Source: CAZRVH01 sp964624905 (GTDB taxonomy: Bacteria > Patescibacteriota > Gracilibacteria > Peribacterales > Peribacteraceae). Taken from it: a stretch of 64,000 nucleotides of DNA. Of the stretch, positions 16,800 through 26,344 are shown in pieces. The notes under the pieces were generated by a model. That model worked only from the letters and a program-made list of their open reading frames with translations, was not told where the DNA came from and made no database searches. Both the position numbers and the translations under genes were made by a program. The stretch covers positions 1-64,000 of the forward strand of contig CAZUYK010000001.1 of NCBI GenBank assembly GCA_964624905.1. The letters are read 5' to 3'. Each line of letters starts with the position of its first letter. The stretch's first letter is position 1.

Positions 16800-18446
16800 A
16801 TGAGCCTGAAAATAGCATACTTCACCATGGAGATCGGAATGAAAAATTCCATCCCCACGTTTGCGGGAGGCCTCGGCATCCTGGCCGCGGACTTCATGCG
16901 GTCATGTGCTGACATGAAAGTGCCCGTAGGATGCGTGACGATGTGCTGGAAACATGGCTACACCCATCAGGAAGTCGCTCAGGATGGAACCCAATCGTTC
17001 CGGGAAACGGACTGGGAACCCGAAAAGGAGCTCACAAAACTCGACGCGACCGTGGAAGTCTCCATAGAAGGAAGGAGAGTGAAAGTTGGCGCATGGATGC
17101 TCCCTATCAAATCAGGAAAACATGTCGTCCCTGTATTTTTCCTTGATACGGATTTACCCACGAATTCACAAGAGGATCGGGATATAACCAAAAATCTCTA
17201 TGGTGGAAACCTGGCGATGCGCATCAAGCAAGAGGTCGTCTTGGGCATAGGCGGCGTCCGCATGCTTCCGGCACTCGGCCATAACGACGTGAAACATTTC
17301 CATCAAAACGAAGGACACTCCGCGTTCCTGACGTTGGAGCTCTTGAAGGAAAACGACTTCCAGGACAAGGAAGTCCGCAAGCTCTGCGCGTTCACCACAC
17401 ACACGCCGGTCGCCGCAGGTCACGACGTATTCCCGTATGACATGGCGTGGAACATCGTCGGAAACATGTTGCCGTGGCACATCAAGAAAATCGCGGGCGA
17501 CGACATGCTGTCGATGACCATGCTCGCGATGAACGAAAGTTCCTATACGTGCGGCGTCTCCAAGATCCACGGAAAGGTCGCGGCGGACATGCTGGGAAAT
17601 GGAAACATCGATTACATCACGAACGGCATACATCATCCCACATGGACATCGCCGTCCATAGGTCGGTTGTTCGACAAGCACATCCCAGGATGGAAGGAAC
17701 AGCCGATCCTCCTGAAGAACGCTATCTCCATCCCCAACGAAGATCTCTGGAAAGCGCATCAGGCAAACAAAAAGGCATTGTGCGTGGAAATCGAAAAAAA
17801 GACGGGGAAGAAGTTTTCGCCTGACATCCTGACGATCGTGGCGGCGCGGCGCATCGTCCCCTACAAGCAAACAGAACTGCTGTACGCGGATATGGAGCGG
17901 CTCCTGTCCATCGCGGGAGGCAAGTTGCAAATCGTGCACTCGGGGAACAGCCATCCAAATGATTCGTTTTCCCAGGGAGTCGTGAAACATATCCTGGACC
18001 GCGCGAAAAAATACGACGGCAGGATTTCCATCGCCTATGTACCGAACCACAGCCCGGACAGCGCCTCGATCCTCACTGCCGGGGCGGACATCTGGCTGAA
18101 CACCCCCGAAAGACTCAAGGAAGCCTCTGGAACATCTGGCATGAAAGCGGCGGTGAACGGAGGAGTCAACCTTTCGATCCTCGATGGATGGTGGGCGGAA
18201 GCGTACGCGATGGATCCAGAATCCGGTTGGCGCATCGGTTCCGAAATGGGACACGGCAGTTTGGAGGACATGGTCAAACAGGATGCCGAAGATCTATACA
18301 CGCAGTTAGAGTACGAGATCATTCCCGCGTATTATGCCGAAAACAAGGATGCGTGGATTGAACACATGAAACGTTCGATCGCACTTCTTTCCCATTTCAA
18401 TTCGCACAGGAGCATCGAGGAGTACATGAGGAAAGCCTGGAAATAG
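16800..18446 (+). CDS. glgP: Alpha-glucan (glycogen/maltodextrin) phosphorylase, short form
   Basis: 548 aa, the short GT35 form (animal and E. coli enzymes have ~800). Catalyses phosphorolysis of alpha-1,4-glucan to glucose-1-phosphate with pyridoxal phosphate. Visible family motifs: YFTMEIGMKNSIPTFAGGLG at the N terminus, HFHQNEGHSAFLTLELL, THTPVAAGHDVFP, ITNGIHHPTW, and the PLP site EASGTSGMKAAVNGG with the Schiff-base lysine at residue ~449. WWAEAY and GWRIG near the end are also typical. No N-terminal regulatory domain, so probably not allosteric. It stands alone, but the synthase, GH57 and GH15 genes at 29-33.6 kb complete a glycogen cycle, and pgi at 60.7 kb links to glycolysis. Confidence 0.93.
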   Translation: MSLKIAYFTMEIGMKNSIPTFAGGLGILAADFMRSCADMKVPVGCVTMCWKHGYTHQEVAQDGTQSFRETDWEPEKELTKLDATVEVSIEGRRVKVGAWMLPIKSGKHVVPVFFLDTDLPTNSQEDRDITKNLYGGNLAMRIKQEVVLGIGGVRMLPALGHNDVKHFHQNEGHSAFLTLELLKENDFQDKEVRKLCAFTTHTPVAAGHDVFPYDMAWNIVGNMLPWHIKKIAGDDMLSMTMLAMNESSYTCGVSKIHGKVAADMLGNGNIDYITNGIHHPTWTSPSIGRLFDKHIPGWKEQPILLKNAISIPNEDLWKAHQANKKALCVEIEKKTGKKFSPDILTIVAARRIVPYKQTELLYADMERLLSIAGGKLQIVHSGNSHPNDSFSQGVVKHILDRAKKYDGRISIAYVPNHSPDSASILTAGADIWLNTPERLKEASGTSGMKAAVNGGVNLSILDGWWAEAYAMDPESGWRIGSEMGHGSLEDMVKQDAEDLYTQLEYEIIPAYYAENKDAWIEHMKRSIALLSHFNSHRSIEEYMRKAWK

Positions 18447-18502
18447 CCAATGAATGGGTTTTAACAAGTTCCTGAGGAGTCGATTCCGACGCCGTTTTAT
18501 GC

Positions 18503-18508
18503 TATAAT
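18503..18508 (+). promoter_or_regulatory. Extended -10 promoter TGC-TATAAT of the surface-glycan operon
   Basis: TATGC-TATAAT with a 35-base leader ending in an A-rich run (AACAAACAAAAAAA) before ATG 18544. The same layout precedes the glycogen synthase gene at 28967. Confidence 0.7.
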
Positions 18509-18543
18509 CAAGAGATAGCTTTCCGCTTCAAACAAACAAAAAA

Positions 18544-20949
18544 ATGCGCCTTGCGATGATCTCCCCTTACCCGGATAGAGAGCAAAAACGACTCACCAAA
18601 ATGAGCGCGGTGGCCCAGTACACGGACGTACTGCTGCGCAACATTCCGGAAAGCGACATGAACCAGTGGAATGTGACCGTATTTTCTGAAATCCTGGATA
18701 AAAAGGAAGAGTACACCAAGAAATTGAATGAGCGGCATGAAATCACCGTCGAGCGCTGCTACAAAGTAGGTCGGCTTCCCTTTCCGAACCTGTTGCGCAG
18801 CATCATGACGAAAAGGTTCGACCTGGTTCACATCCAGCATGAAACGTTCCTCTTCGGCGGGGTGATCAGCTTTTTCTCATTCCCCTTCTTCGTCGCTGCA
18901 CTGCGCCTGCGCTCGCTCGTGGCGGTCACGCTGCATCACGTGGTGCCTCAAAATCAGGTGAACGCGACGTTCCTGGAGATTTACGAGACCGCCGTTCCGC
19001 TCGGGTTGATACGGATTGGATTCAAGATTTTTTACAAGATGATCGGCCTCACCGCCACGGAATTGATAGTGCATGAGGAGTATTTCAAAGAAGTGCTCGC
19101 GAAGGACTACGGCGTAAATCCCGATAAAGTGAAGGTATTGGCCCATGGCGTCTCGGATCCCACAATGGACGTGTCCCTGACGCGCAGCGAATTGATGAAG
19201 GAATTTTCGATCCCCGACGATGCCACGACGGTATTCGGTTTCTTCGGATACATTTCAAAGTACAAGGGGCTGGAATACCTGATTTCTGAATTCACGGAAT
19301 ACCTGAAGGAATTTCCAAAAAGCGTCCTTTTGATCACGGGCGCCCTGCATCCGCGTTTCGCGAGCGATCCCACATACCAGAAATTCATAGAGGACCTGAA
19401 GAACGCGGCGCAATCCGCGGGCGGACGCATCATTTGGTTCGGACCGATCGACAACGCCCACGTGGCACATTTCTACAAACTCGTCGACTGCCTCGTCCTC
19501 CCTTACAAACAGACGACGAGCGCGAGTTCTGTTCTATCGTACGCCATCGGAAGCGAGACGGCCTTCCTCGTATCGGAATCGCTCAAGCCAACGGTACGAA
19601 ACGGTGCCATCACGTTCGGCCTGTACCCGCATGCACTTGAAAAGAAACTGGGTGCCTTCACCAACCGCAACCTGCATACGGAATCGAGCGCCCAGATCTT
19701 CGTCGAAGAGTTGAAAAAGAAGCGTGTATGGCCGATTGTATCGCAGAAAACCGCCAATCTCTATTCCCAGATGATGTCCGCGAAGGTGCCCAAGGACGTT
19801 TTGATCGCGGGCGCCTACGGGCAATCCAATCTCGGGGACGAATATATGTTGGACGTATGCCTTCGCATGTTCGGACGCGACCGTTGCATCGTTGCATCGT
19901 CGAATCCGAGCCATACGATGCATTTGCACCGGGTAACTTCGGTTTCCACGCACAAGCCCTCTTGGAAGGGGCTGAAGGCCTTCCTTGAGTGCTCCACGAT
20001 CGTCGTCGGAGGAGGCGACCAATTCAAACTCATCAAGAAATCGGCAGGCAGGAGCCGCTACGCACTCCTCGCGGAAATGACCGTGTTAAGCATGATATCG
20101 GCGGTATGGAGAAAAAAACTGCAGTTCCTCGGCGTGGGCATCGGCAATATTTCCACTCCCCTGGCACAAGGTCTTTCGAAATTCTGCCTATCACTGGCGG
20201 ATACCGTGACGCTTCGCGATCAAGGTAGCTTTGAAAAGGCCGTGGAACTTACGGGAAGAACGGACATCCTCCTTGCGGCGGATCTGACATTTTTGGATGT
20301 CACCGGTGCGCGTGCGCCCCTGCCCAACCGCCAGGCTACCCTAGGCATCGCGCCTGCCTTCGAAGTGGAACATCCCGAACTCTACGCGCATTTCACCGAA
20401 GAATTGGGGAAGGCGGCGCAAAAAATACTCGAAGATAATCCTTCGACGCACATTCAATTCTTGCCCTTCCAGCCGGCTTTCCACGAACATACGGACATAC
20501 GCGCGAGTCATGAAATATTGCAATACATTCGGGATGCCGAGAAATGTTCCGTGGACGCGAAATTCTCCAAAGATACGATCGCCGAAACGTATCGCCATAT
20601 GGACACCTTATGGGGAATCAGATTGCATTCCTTGATCTTCGCATGCATCCATAGCGTACCATTCATCGCGCTTGTGTATGACGAAAAGGTCCGCCGCTTC
20701 CTGCGTGAAATAGAATGCGAGCAATGGGGAATCGAATTGGACGGATCTTTCTCCGCCGAAAAACTGCTGGCCCTTCACTCGAAACTCATCGAAGAGACGC
20801 CATCGGTTATTCGGCATCTCAACAAAAAGAAGATGGAAATGAGAGAACGCGCGGTATTGAGTGAAAGAGACGCGAAAGAATTTCCCAAGAATGAAACTCA
20901 TCACTTCCTGAATCACCCTGTTATGCCAATCCATTCACTTCCTTCCTGA
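18544..20949 (+). CDS. Fusion: GT4 glycosyltransferase + polysaccharide pyruvyl transferase
   Basis: 801 aa, two enzymes in one chain. Residues ~1-410 are a GT-B fold GT4 transferase (FDLVHIQHETFLFGG, VKVLAHGVSD, FGFFGYISKYKGLEYLI, LPYKQTTSASSVLSYAIGSE). Residues ~418-745 are a PS_pyruv_trans domain of the CsaB/WcaK type (DVLIAGAYGQSNLGDEYMLD, STIVVGGGDQF, FLGVGIGNISTPL, LSLADTVTLRDQGS, LWGIRLHSLIFAC). CsaB-like enzymes add ketal pyruvate to a cell-wall glycan, which in other bacteria anchors SLH-domain S-layer proteins. Together the two could add a sugar and then pyruvylate it. First gene of a five-gene operon; the next starts 1 base after its stop. No membrane segment, so probably acts on the inner face. 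Confidence 0.85.
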   Translation: MRLAMISPYPDREQKRLTKMSAVAQYTDVLLRNIPESDMNQWNVTVFSEILDKKEEYTKKLNERHEITVERCYKVGRLPFPNLLRSIMTKRFDLVHIQHETFLFGGVISFFSFPFFVAALRLRSLVAVTLHHVVPQNQVNATFLEIYETAVPLGLIRIGFKIFYKMIGLTATELIVHEEYFKEVLAKDYGVNPDKVKVLAHGVSDPTMDVSLTRSELMKEFSIPDDATTVFGFFGYISKYKGLEYLISEFTEYLKEFPKSVLLITGALHPRFASDPTYQKFIEDLKNAAQSAGGRIIWFGPIDNAHVAHFYKLVDCLVLPYKQTTSASSVLSYAIGSETAFLVSESLKPTVRNGAITFGLYPHALEKKLGAFTNRNLHTESSAQIFVEELKKKRVWPIVSQKTANLYSQMMSAKVPKDVLIAGAYGQSNLGDEYMLDVCLRMFGRDRCIVASSNPSHTMHLHRVTSVSTHKPSWKGLKAFLECSTIVVGGGDQFKLIKKSAGRSRYALLAEMTVLSMISAVWRKKLQFLGVGIGNISTPLAQGLSKFCLSLADTVTLRDQGSFEKAVELTGRTDILLAADLTFLDVTGARAPLPNRQATLGIAPAFEVEHPELYAHFTEELGKAAQKILEDNPSTHIQFLPFQPAFHEHTDIRASHEILQYIRDAEKCSVDAKFSKDTIAETYRHMDTLWGIRLHSLIFACIHSVPFIALVYDEKVRRFLREIECEQWGIELDGSFSAEKLLALHSKLIEETPSVIRHLNKKKMEMRERAVLSERDAKEFPKNETHHFLNHPVMPIHSLPS

Positions 20950-20950
20950 T

Positions 20951-22186
20951 ATGAAAACAAAATTCTTCTACTCTCAGGCAATCATCAGCATTGCGGTGAA
21001 CGCCGCGAATGCTTGCAACATCGTCTTCATGTTGATTGCGCTGAAGCTTCCAGCAGAGTCGTTTGCGGAAATAACAAGCATCCTCGCGATCACCTTCCTG
21101 TTTTCGGTAAGCCAGTCTTCCGCAAGAAACGAGCTCCTGCTCGTTTATAAGGAGACGGGCGCATTGGTTCCTAGTATTGCGAGGGCCTTTCACACCCTCT
21201 TCCGTATTGCCCTTCTCGAAGGTGTCGCCGTGGCTATAGGAAGCGCCGCGATCGCCCGTTTCCTGCATTTCTCATCACCGATACCCTTCGTGATCGCCGC
21301 GGGATGCTCCATAACGTACGTGCTGAACGGTATTATCCAGGGTATTTTCGCCGCGGAGAATAAGACAAAGAATCATGCGGTCGCGCTCGTGACAGAAAGC
21401 GTCGCTCGTCTTCCCCTCGCGTTCATATTCCTCGGAAACGGCTACCAGTCGGAAGACGCCTCTTGGATCATGCTCCTAGCAAGTACGGCATCCCTAGTCG
21501 TCTGCCTTCTGCTTCTAACCCCAAAACAACGCAGAGCCCTGTTTGCCGGAGGAAAGACGAAAAAACAGAACGACGACCGCAAGACGGCGACCATCATCCT
21601 GGGTTCGACCCTGCTTATCGGTATTGCACTAAAACTCGATATCCTATGGGCAAAGCACGTCCTTCCAGCGGAATTGGCAGGCGTGTACGGCATGATGAGC
21701 TTTGTCGCCAGCGTGCTTTTCTTGAACAGTTCGGGAGTACTGAGATCTTCTCTCTCCTTCCTGACGAAACAAAATACGGAAAAGATCATTCGCAATTCCT
21801 ATCGCATCATTTTGGCTATTTGCGTGGCCTGCGTCGCTGGATTTTACACTATCGGATTCCCCCTTCTCAAATTGCTCAGCCACGACGCGGCGTTGATCGA
21901 TGCACAGGGCCAATTGATGCTTTTCGTCGCTGCAACGGCATACTGCATTATCAACTTCAATTTCCAGATACTGAGCGTCATGCACCGAAACGTCCATCTC
22001 ATACTCTCGATACTTCTGGTAGCGTGCATCGTAACAAGCCTGTTTTTCATCGGGCACAGTATGCGCTCTATCGCACTGTCCCAGATGCTGGTAATGATCA
22101 TCATGTTGTTCGTATACATTCCGACGCTTCTCTTCCATAAAAAGCACGCACCAACCGAACAAATCCATGGACATAACGTCTTCTAA
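20951..22186 (+). CDS. Polysaccharide flippase, MOP/Wzx-like
   Basis: 411 aa with twelve likely TM segments and almost no soluble parts, the plan of Wzx/MATE-type lipid-linked oligosaccharide flippases, which move the finished unit to the outer face. It lacks a charged N-terminal domain. The last residues overlap the next gene by 20 bases (other frame). Its place between a cytoplasmic glycosyl/pyruvyl transferase and a large outward-facing GT-C protein supports the role. Confidence 0.78.
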   Translation: MKTKFFYSQAIISIAVNAANACNIVFMLIALKLPAESFAEITSILAITFLFSVSQSSARNELLLVYKETGALVPSIARAFHTLFRIALLEGVAVAIGSAAIARFLHFSSPIPFVIAAGCSITYVLNGIIQGIFAAENKTKNHAVALVTESVARLPLAFIFLGNGYQSEDASWIMLLASTASLVVCLLLLTPKQRRALFAGGKTKKQNDDRKTATIILGSTLLIGIALKLDILWAKHVLPAELAGVYGMMSFVASVLFLNSSGVLRSSLSFLTKQNTEKIIRNSYRIILAICVACVAGFYTIGFPLLKLLSHDAALIDAQGQLMLFVAATAYCIINFNFQILSVMHRNVHLILSILLVACIVTSLFFIGHSMRSIALSQMLVMIIMLFVYIPTLLFHKKHAPTEQIHGHNVF

Positions 22187-24926
22187 CGCAGGCAATCCGA
22201 CGCCTACGCCCGTTGCGGGCCAAGATGCCACCGTGCGCCCGCGCGGCAGGTGGAAGGGCTACGCCATGGTATTCGCGCTTTACAGCGCGATTTTCTTCTT
22301 CATGTTCCGGGACATCATCTTTGCCATTCCAGATATCCTACAAGGAAAAACGATCTTGAATTCAGACGAACTCGTGCCGTTTTTCGACGTGCATTCGCAA
22401 TTCCTAGACCAACTACGCGGAAACTTCAACGAACTGACGAACGGCTATGAATTCAGGGTGAGGTACGCATTGTTCACTGTGTGGATGCGTTATTACCTAC
22501 TACTCCCCTTCACCATCGTACTTGCGCCATTGCTAGGCGCATTCGCGAATTTTGTGACGCTCAACGTCTTCTTACGGAAGATCCTTCCCGCCCAATCGGA
22601 AGGAAACATCATGAGGGCCGCAAGCCTCAGCATACTACTGTTCTATTTTATCCTGCTCTACGCGAAAGTAATCCACTTTTATACGCTCATCGCGGGATTC
22701 ACGTTATTCTCGATCGCGTTACTCCTTCTTATTTTCGGACTTTTTTACGAGCAAAAACACCCGTATGTCCGCATCATCGCGGCACATCTCCTCATCGTTA
22801 TAAACCCGGCCATTCATTACATCGTGATCTATGTATTCATGTTCGCGATCGTCATCGTAACCGCCCTGTTCACCGGCGCACCGATCAAAGACGAGGAAAG
22901 CAATCTTCCAACGAAGGAAACAAGGATTCGCACGTTGAAAAGATGCATCATCGCGAGCATTTTACTCGTTTTTTTCACCATTATTCCCTATTCGCTCTTC
23001 ATTGAATTATTCGTGTTGAAAGGCATCGGTACGGTAGCGGATACCATTCCGTCGTATTTCTTCCTTATTAAAACAAGCTCCATCGCTTTGCTAAGCCAGG
23101 TCTCACTGGATACGGGCGCGGTCATCGATGGATTCATGTTCGGCAGATACACCATCCCATACGCACGCATCGCGAATACGTTCTATGTGGGCATAGCACT
23201 TCTTGTCGTGACGCCCGCTTACCTTCGCATGATCGGGAAAAAGGAAAAGCACATAGCGAATATTCTCTTTTTCTTCCTTTTGCTCTCCATGTGGTGCGCG
23301 ATGGGGTATGCGTACGACTATTTGCCCAGCTTCCATAAGACGCTCGGCTTCTTCGTCAACAACCTGTACGAGAACCACGATTTCATCAGCAATATTGTGG
23401 TGAAACTCGCCTCAACACTTGTGCAGATCCTCCGCTTCCCGCACAGGTTCCAATTCATCACGTTCGCGATCCTCATCATTATGTTGGCAATGGGCCTCAT
23501 CAGGGTGCAGCGGGATTTCATCGAAAGAAAGGTAACCGGCCGAGTAACCAAATTCTTCGCCTTGAACCTCTTGCTACCCCTCATTTTCTTCGTTCCCTTT
23601 TTCTCGCATTGGGAATACCGCAACGCTTTGTGGTCCGGCGACTTCAACGAATACCTCGCCCCGTATCCCCTCGGACCACTCAAGGAAGTGAAGGATCTTT
23701 TGGACACGCTTCCGGAAGGAAAGACGATCGTCCTACCTCCCGCCGAAGCCCAGAAGCGAATCACTGATATCAACGGCATCAGACACAAGTTCATCGATAA
23801 ATTCTTCATCTACTACCTGAACAAGCCGAGCTATTACTACGGACTGTCCGCAGAACTAGACAACAAGGAGCAATTCTTCATGGTTTTCTGGTCCATTCTC
23901 AACGGCACGCGACAGTGGGTGAACATCCTTCAGGACCTCGACGTGAAGTACGTGATCCTAAACAAGGAGGTAGGTCCTGCGGGCTTTTTTGCTGGCGAAT
24001 ACCTAACGGACATCGAATCGCTCCTACCGAGGAATTTTGAAGGCGTGGAAACTATCTTCACGAAGAAATTCGAGAACCAAAGCTTCGTGGTGTACGAAAT
24101 GAGCCCGAAGAAGGCAGAAGGCGAACTCCTGTACGCGAACATCGATTGGAAGAGTTTCCAATGCCTTGCGGAAAAAAACATCAATACAGGAAAAGACTTC
24201 ATGCCGCTGAATTCAAGCTATACGGAACTCACGCGCGCAAACGCCTCGATTCTTACGAACGACCCGGATAAAACGGCAAAGGACATTTATACACGCCTGC
24301 ACCCGGACACGTTCTTCAGGCCTGATATATCGAATATCGCCTTCAATAAGAATGTCATACCGAGCAGCCAATATTTCACCACGATTTATTCCATGTTTAG
24401 GCTTCAGGCCCCAGGCAAATACAACCAGTTGAATATGGTGATTCCTGGTATTTACGACACGGTCACAACCAGCTTCATCGGCCTGCCCAAAGCAGGAATG
24501 GTGAAATTCCACCTGAAAGTGAAGGAGAGCGGATCGTACAACCTGTATCTGCGTTCGATGCCTACAAAAAACGACGTCATCGTCCAAGTGGATGAGAATC
24601 CCCCCGTATCCTCGACTATCACGGGTAGAGGGACCTTGTTCGCGAAGACGGAAACCCTGTATTCCAATGCACCGCAGTACTTGGACGTTACAGATTTCCC
24701 GGCCGCGGCGTTGCAATCCTACATTCCGAAGACAGTTATCCCGATCAGCAACTTCTACTCATATGTTCCGCTCGGCACCCACTACCTGGAAAAAGGATCA
24801 CATTGGGTTTACTTCACGAAAACCGACAATAACCCCATAGTCATCGAAGGAATCGCGGTCATGGATGACGTAGAAACCCCACTGCAAATCCCTGCCTCGT
24901 TCCAAGTCGTCCCCGAAAGCAAATGA
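22167..24926 (+). CDS. Very large GT-C-like membrane protein with C-terminal beta domain
   Basis: 919 aa. N-terminal Pro/Thr-rich tail, then about thirteen TM segments to residue ~470, then ~440 residues outside the membrane. The first loop contains NSDELVPFFDVHSQFLDQLRG; DE and D here are the likely catalytic acids of a GT-C enzyme using polyprenyl-phosphate sugar. The plan resembles arabinofuranosyl- and YfhO-type transferases. The C-terminal part (MVKFHLKVKESGSYNLYLRS, DNNPIVIEGIAV) looks like a carbohydrate-binding beta-sandwich. Starts 20 bases before the flippase stop and overlaps the next gene by 4 bases (ATGA). Probably adds sugars to the flipped glycan or to surface proteins. Confidence 0.72.
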   Translation: MDITSSNAGNPTPTPVAGQDATVRPRGRWKGYAMVFALYSAIFFFMFRDIIFAIPDILQGKTILNSDELVPFFDVHSQFLDQLRGNFNELTNGYEFRVRYALFTVWMRYYLLLPFTIVLAPLLGAFANFVTLNVFLRKILPAQSEGNIMRAASLSILLFYFILLYAKVIHFYTLIAGFTLFSIALLLLIFGLFYEQKHPYVRIIAAHLLIVINPAIHYIVIYVFMFAIVIVTALFTGAPIKDEESNLPTKETRIRTLKRCIIASILLVFFTIIPYSLFIELFVLKGIGTVADTIPSYFFLIKTSSIALLSQVSLDTGAVIDGFMFGRYTIPYARIANTFYVGIALLVVTPAYLRMIGKKEKHIANILFFFLLLSMWCAMGYAYDYLPSFHKTLGFFVNNLYENHDFISNIVVKLASTLVQILRFPHRFQFITFAILIIMLAMGLIRVQRDFIERKVTGRVTKFFALNLLLPLIFFVPFFSHWEYRNALWSGDFNEYLAPYPLGPLKEVKDLLDTLPEGKTIVLPPAEAQKRITDINGIRHKFIDKFFIYYLNKPSYYYGLSAELDNKEQFFMVFWSILNGTRQWVNILQDLDVKYVILNKEVGPAGFFAGEYLTDIESLLPRNFEGVETIFTKKFENQSFVVYEMSPKKAEGELLYANIDWKSFQCLAEKNINTGKDFMPLNSSYTELTRANASILTNDPDKTAKDIYTRLHPDTFFRPDISNIAFNKNVIPSSQYFTTIYSMFRLQAPGKYNQLNMVIPGIYDTVTTSFIGLPKAGMVKFHLKVKESGSYNLYLRSMPTKNDVIVQVDENPPVSSTITGRGTLFAKTETLYSNAPQYLDVTDFPAAALQSYIPKTVIPISNFYSYVPLGTHYLEKGSHWVYFTKTDNNPIVIEGIAVMDDVETPLQIPASFQVVPESK

Positions 24927-26338
24927 TGAATCCCCTTATTTCCATCGGCGCGCATCTACGAGCCTGGAGGGAAAAATATCTCAAAGACAAATACATTGTC
25001 AGGTTCTTGGTGTTCATATGGTTTTATTCGCTGATCATCGCGGTATTCAATGATCGGTATAAACTGCTTTTACAGCAAACGAAAAGCGAGATTCCGTATT
25101 ACGGAATGCTGATGAAAACCGAACGCGGTTACCACTTCTACGATTTTACAAACCTTAATTTCGATATCACCACGCAGGATTTGGAAGAAAACGGCGCGAA
25201 CGACGTTACAGTCACTCCGATTGCCTTGGAAGAATTGGCATTGCCAGTCTCGGGCAGCAGCTCCGGCCAGACAATTGAAGTTTCTGTACTGAAAGACGAC
25301 ACCTTGCTTGTACGTACAGACAAAATCGCAAAGATCTTCGATACTACCGAACGCCAGAACTACTCTCTTTTCAGCGAAAGCAATAAAGGGGTGGCAGTCG
25401 GAAAAACCGGCAGCGTGTACTACAAAACAACGAAGGACGGCGTATCTTCATTGAACATTTACTTCGCTGCTTGCAAAAGCCCCACGAGTATTCCACTCTC
25501 GAATACGTCTGGAGTGAGTGAGACGCTCTCTACGTTCGGTTTGCCAGTGCAAAAAGTACTGAAAATTTCCACCACGGAACATTATGCAGCCGTTTTGGAC
25601 CACGAGACGCAAAGGCGCGTGACCATTGTGGACATGTTCCAAAACAGCGTCGCCGATCTGTATGTGCCGGAATTCGGACCCGATCAAATTCACTTCTCGC
25701 CGACGTTCATAAGCAGCACGGCAATCGCGTTCAGCGTCATGGGAGGAGAAACAAAAGCCACCGTGCTATATGACATAAAGCAAGATACCTACACCATCCT
25801 CTCAAACGACTTCAGCGATGCTATTTACGTATCCCGCCTCGGAAAGATCGTGATGGCGCAGAGCTTTAATTTGAGAAGCGGAAACGTACCGTACGGATCC
25901 ATGGCTCTTATGCAGAAGCAATCGAAGATAACCCGCTCGGAAATCCTGAGTATCGTAGGAACAGATGAGACATTGTGGAGGCGTCTGTTCGTCAATCCGA
26001 CCGATGAATTCCTTACTTTCAAAGAAGACGCCAATGAGCGCTTTACAGTAATCGAAGACACGCAGATACGGAGGGAAATTTCAGAATACTGGTCGCAGAT
26101 ATATGATCCGACCATCCCGAAGGAAATGGAGCTAAAGCTGATGGAGTGGAACCCACAAGGACCCCTGCAAACAGCAAGCATTATCTATACCGTAAACAAA
26201 GGGCATCCCCTTCTCGTGTGGTCTTTCGATTTCAGCCCGCTGTTGCAAGCACTCGGCTTCCCAGACTCGGTAATAAGCATGTACAAGAAAAATCATTCGG
26301 AGAATCCGAACGTTTATACTCTCGAAAACCTCCAATAA
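24923..26338 (+). CDS. Membrane-anchored extracytoplasmic protein, beta-rich, 471 aa
   Basis: No family recognised. One uncleaved TM segment (residues ~26-44, IVRFLVFIWFYSLIIAVF) anchors a ~420-residue outer domain. That domain is made of short beta stretches with repeated turns (DDTLLVRTDKIAKIF, GVAVGKTGSVYYKTT, AAVLDHETQRRVTIVDM, TKATVLYDIKQDTYTILSN), which suggests a six- or seven-bladed propeller. It is coupled to the GT-C gene by a 4-base overlap, and may be a partner of that transferase or a surface glycan-binding protein (inference). Confidence 0.65.
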   Translation: MMNPLISIGAHLRAWREKYLKDKYIVRFLVFIWFYSLIIAVFNDRYKLLLQQTKSEIPYYGMLMKTERGYHFYDFTNLNFDITTQDLEENGANDVTVTPIALEELALPVSGSSSGQTIEVSVLKDDTLLVRTDKIAKIFDTTERQNYSLFSESNKGVAVGKTGSVYYKTTKDGVSSLNIYFAACKSPTSIPLSNTSGVSETLSTFGLPVQKVLKISTTEHYAAVLDHETQRRVTIVDMFQNSVADLYVPEFGPDQIHFSPTFISSTAIAFSVMGGETKATVLYDIKQDTYTILSNDFSDAIYVSRLGKIVMAQSFNLRSGNVPYGSMALMQKQSKITRSEILSIVGTDETLWRRLFVNPTDEFLTFKEDANERFTVIEDTQIRREISEYWSQIYDPTIPKEMELKLMEWNPQGPLQTASIIYTVNKGHPLLVWSFDFSPLLQALGFPDSVISMYKKNHSENPNVYTLENLQ

Positions 26339-26344
26339 ACCCCT

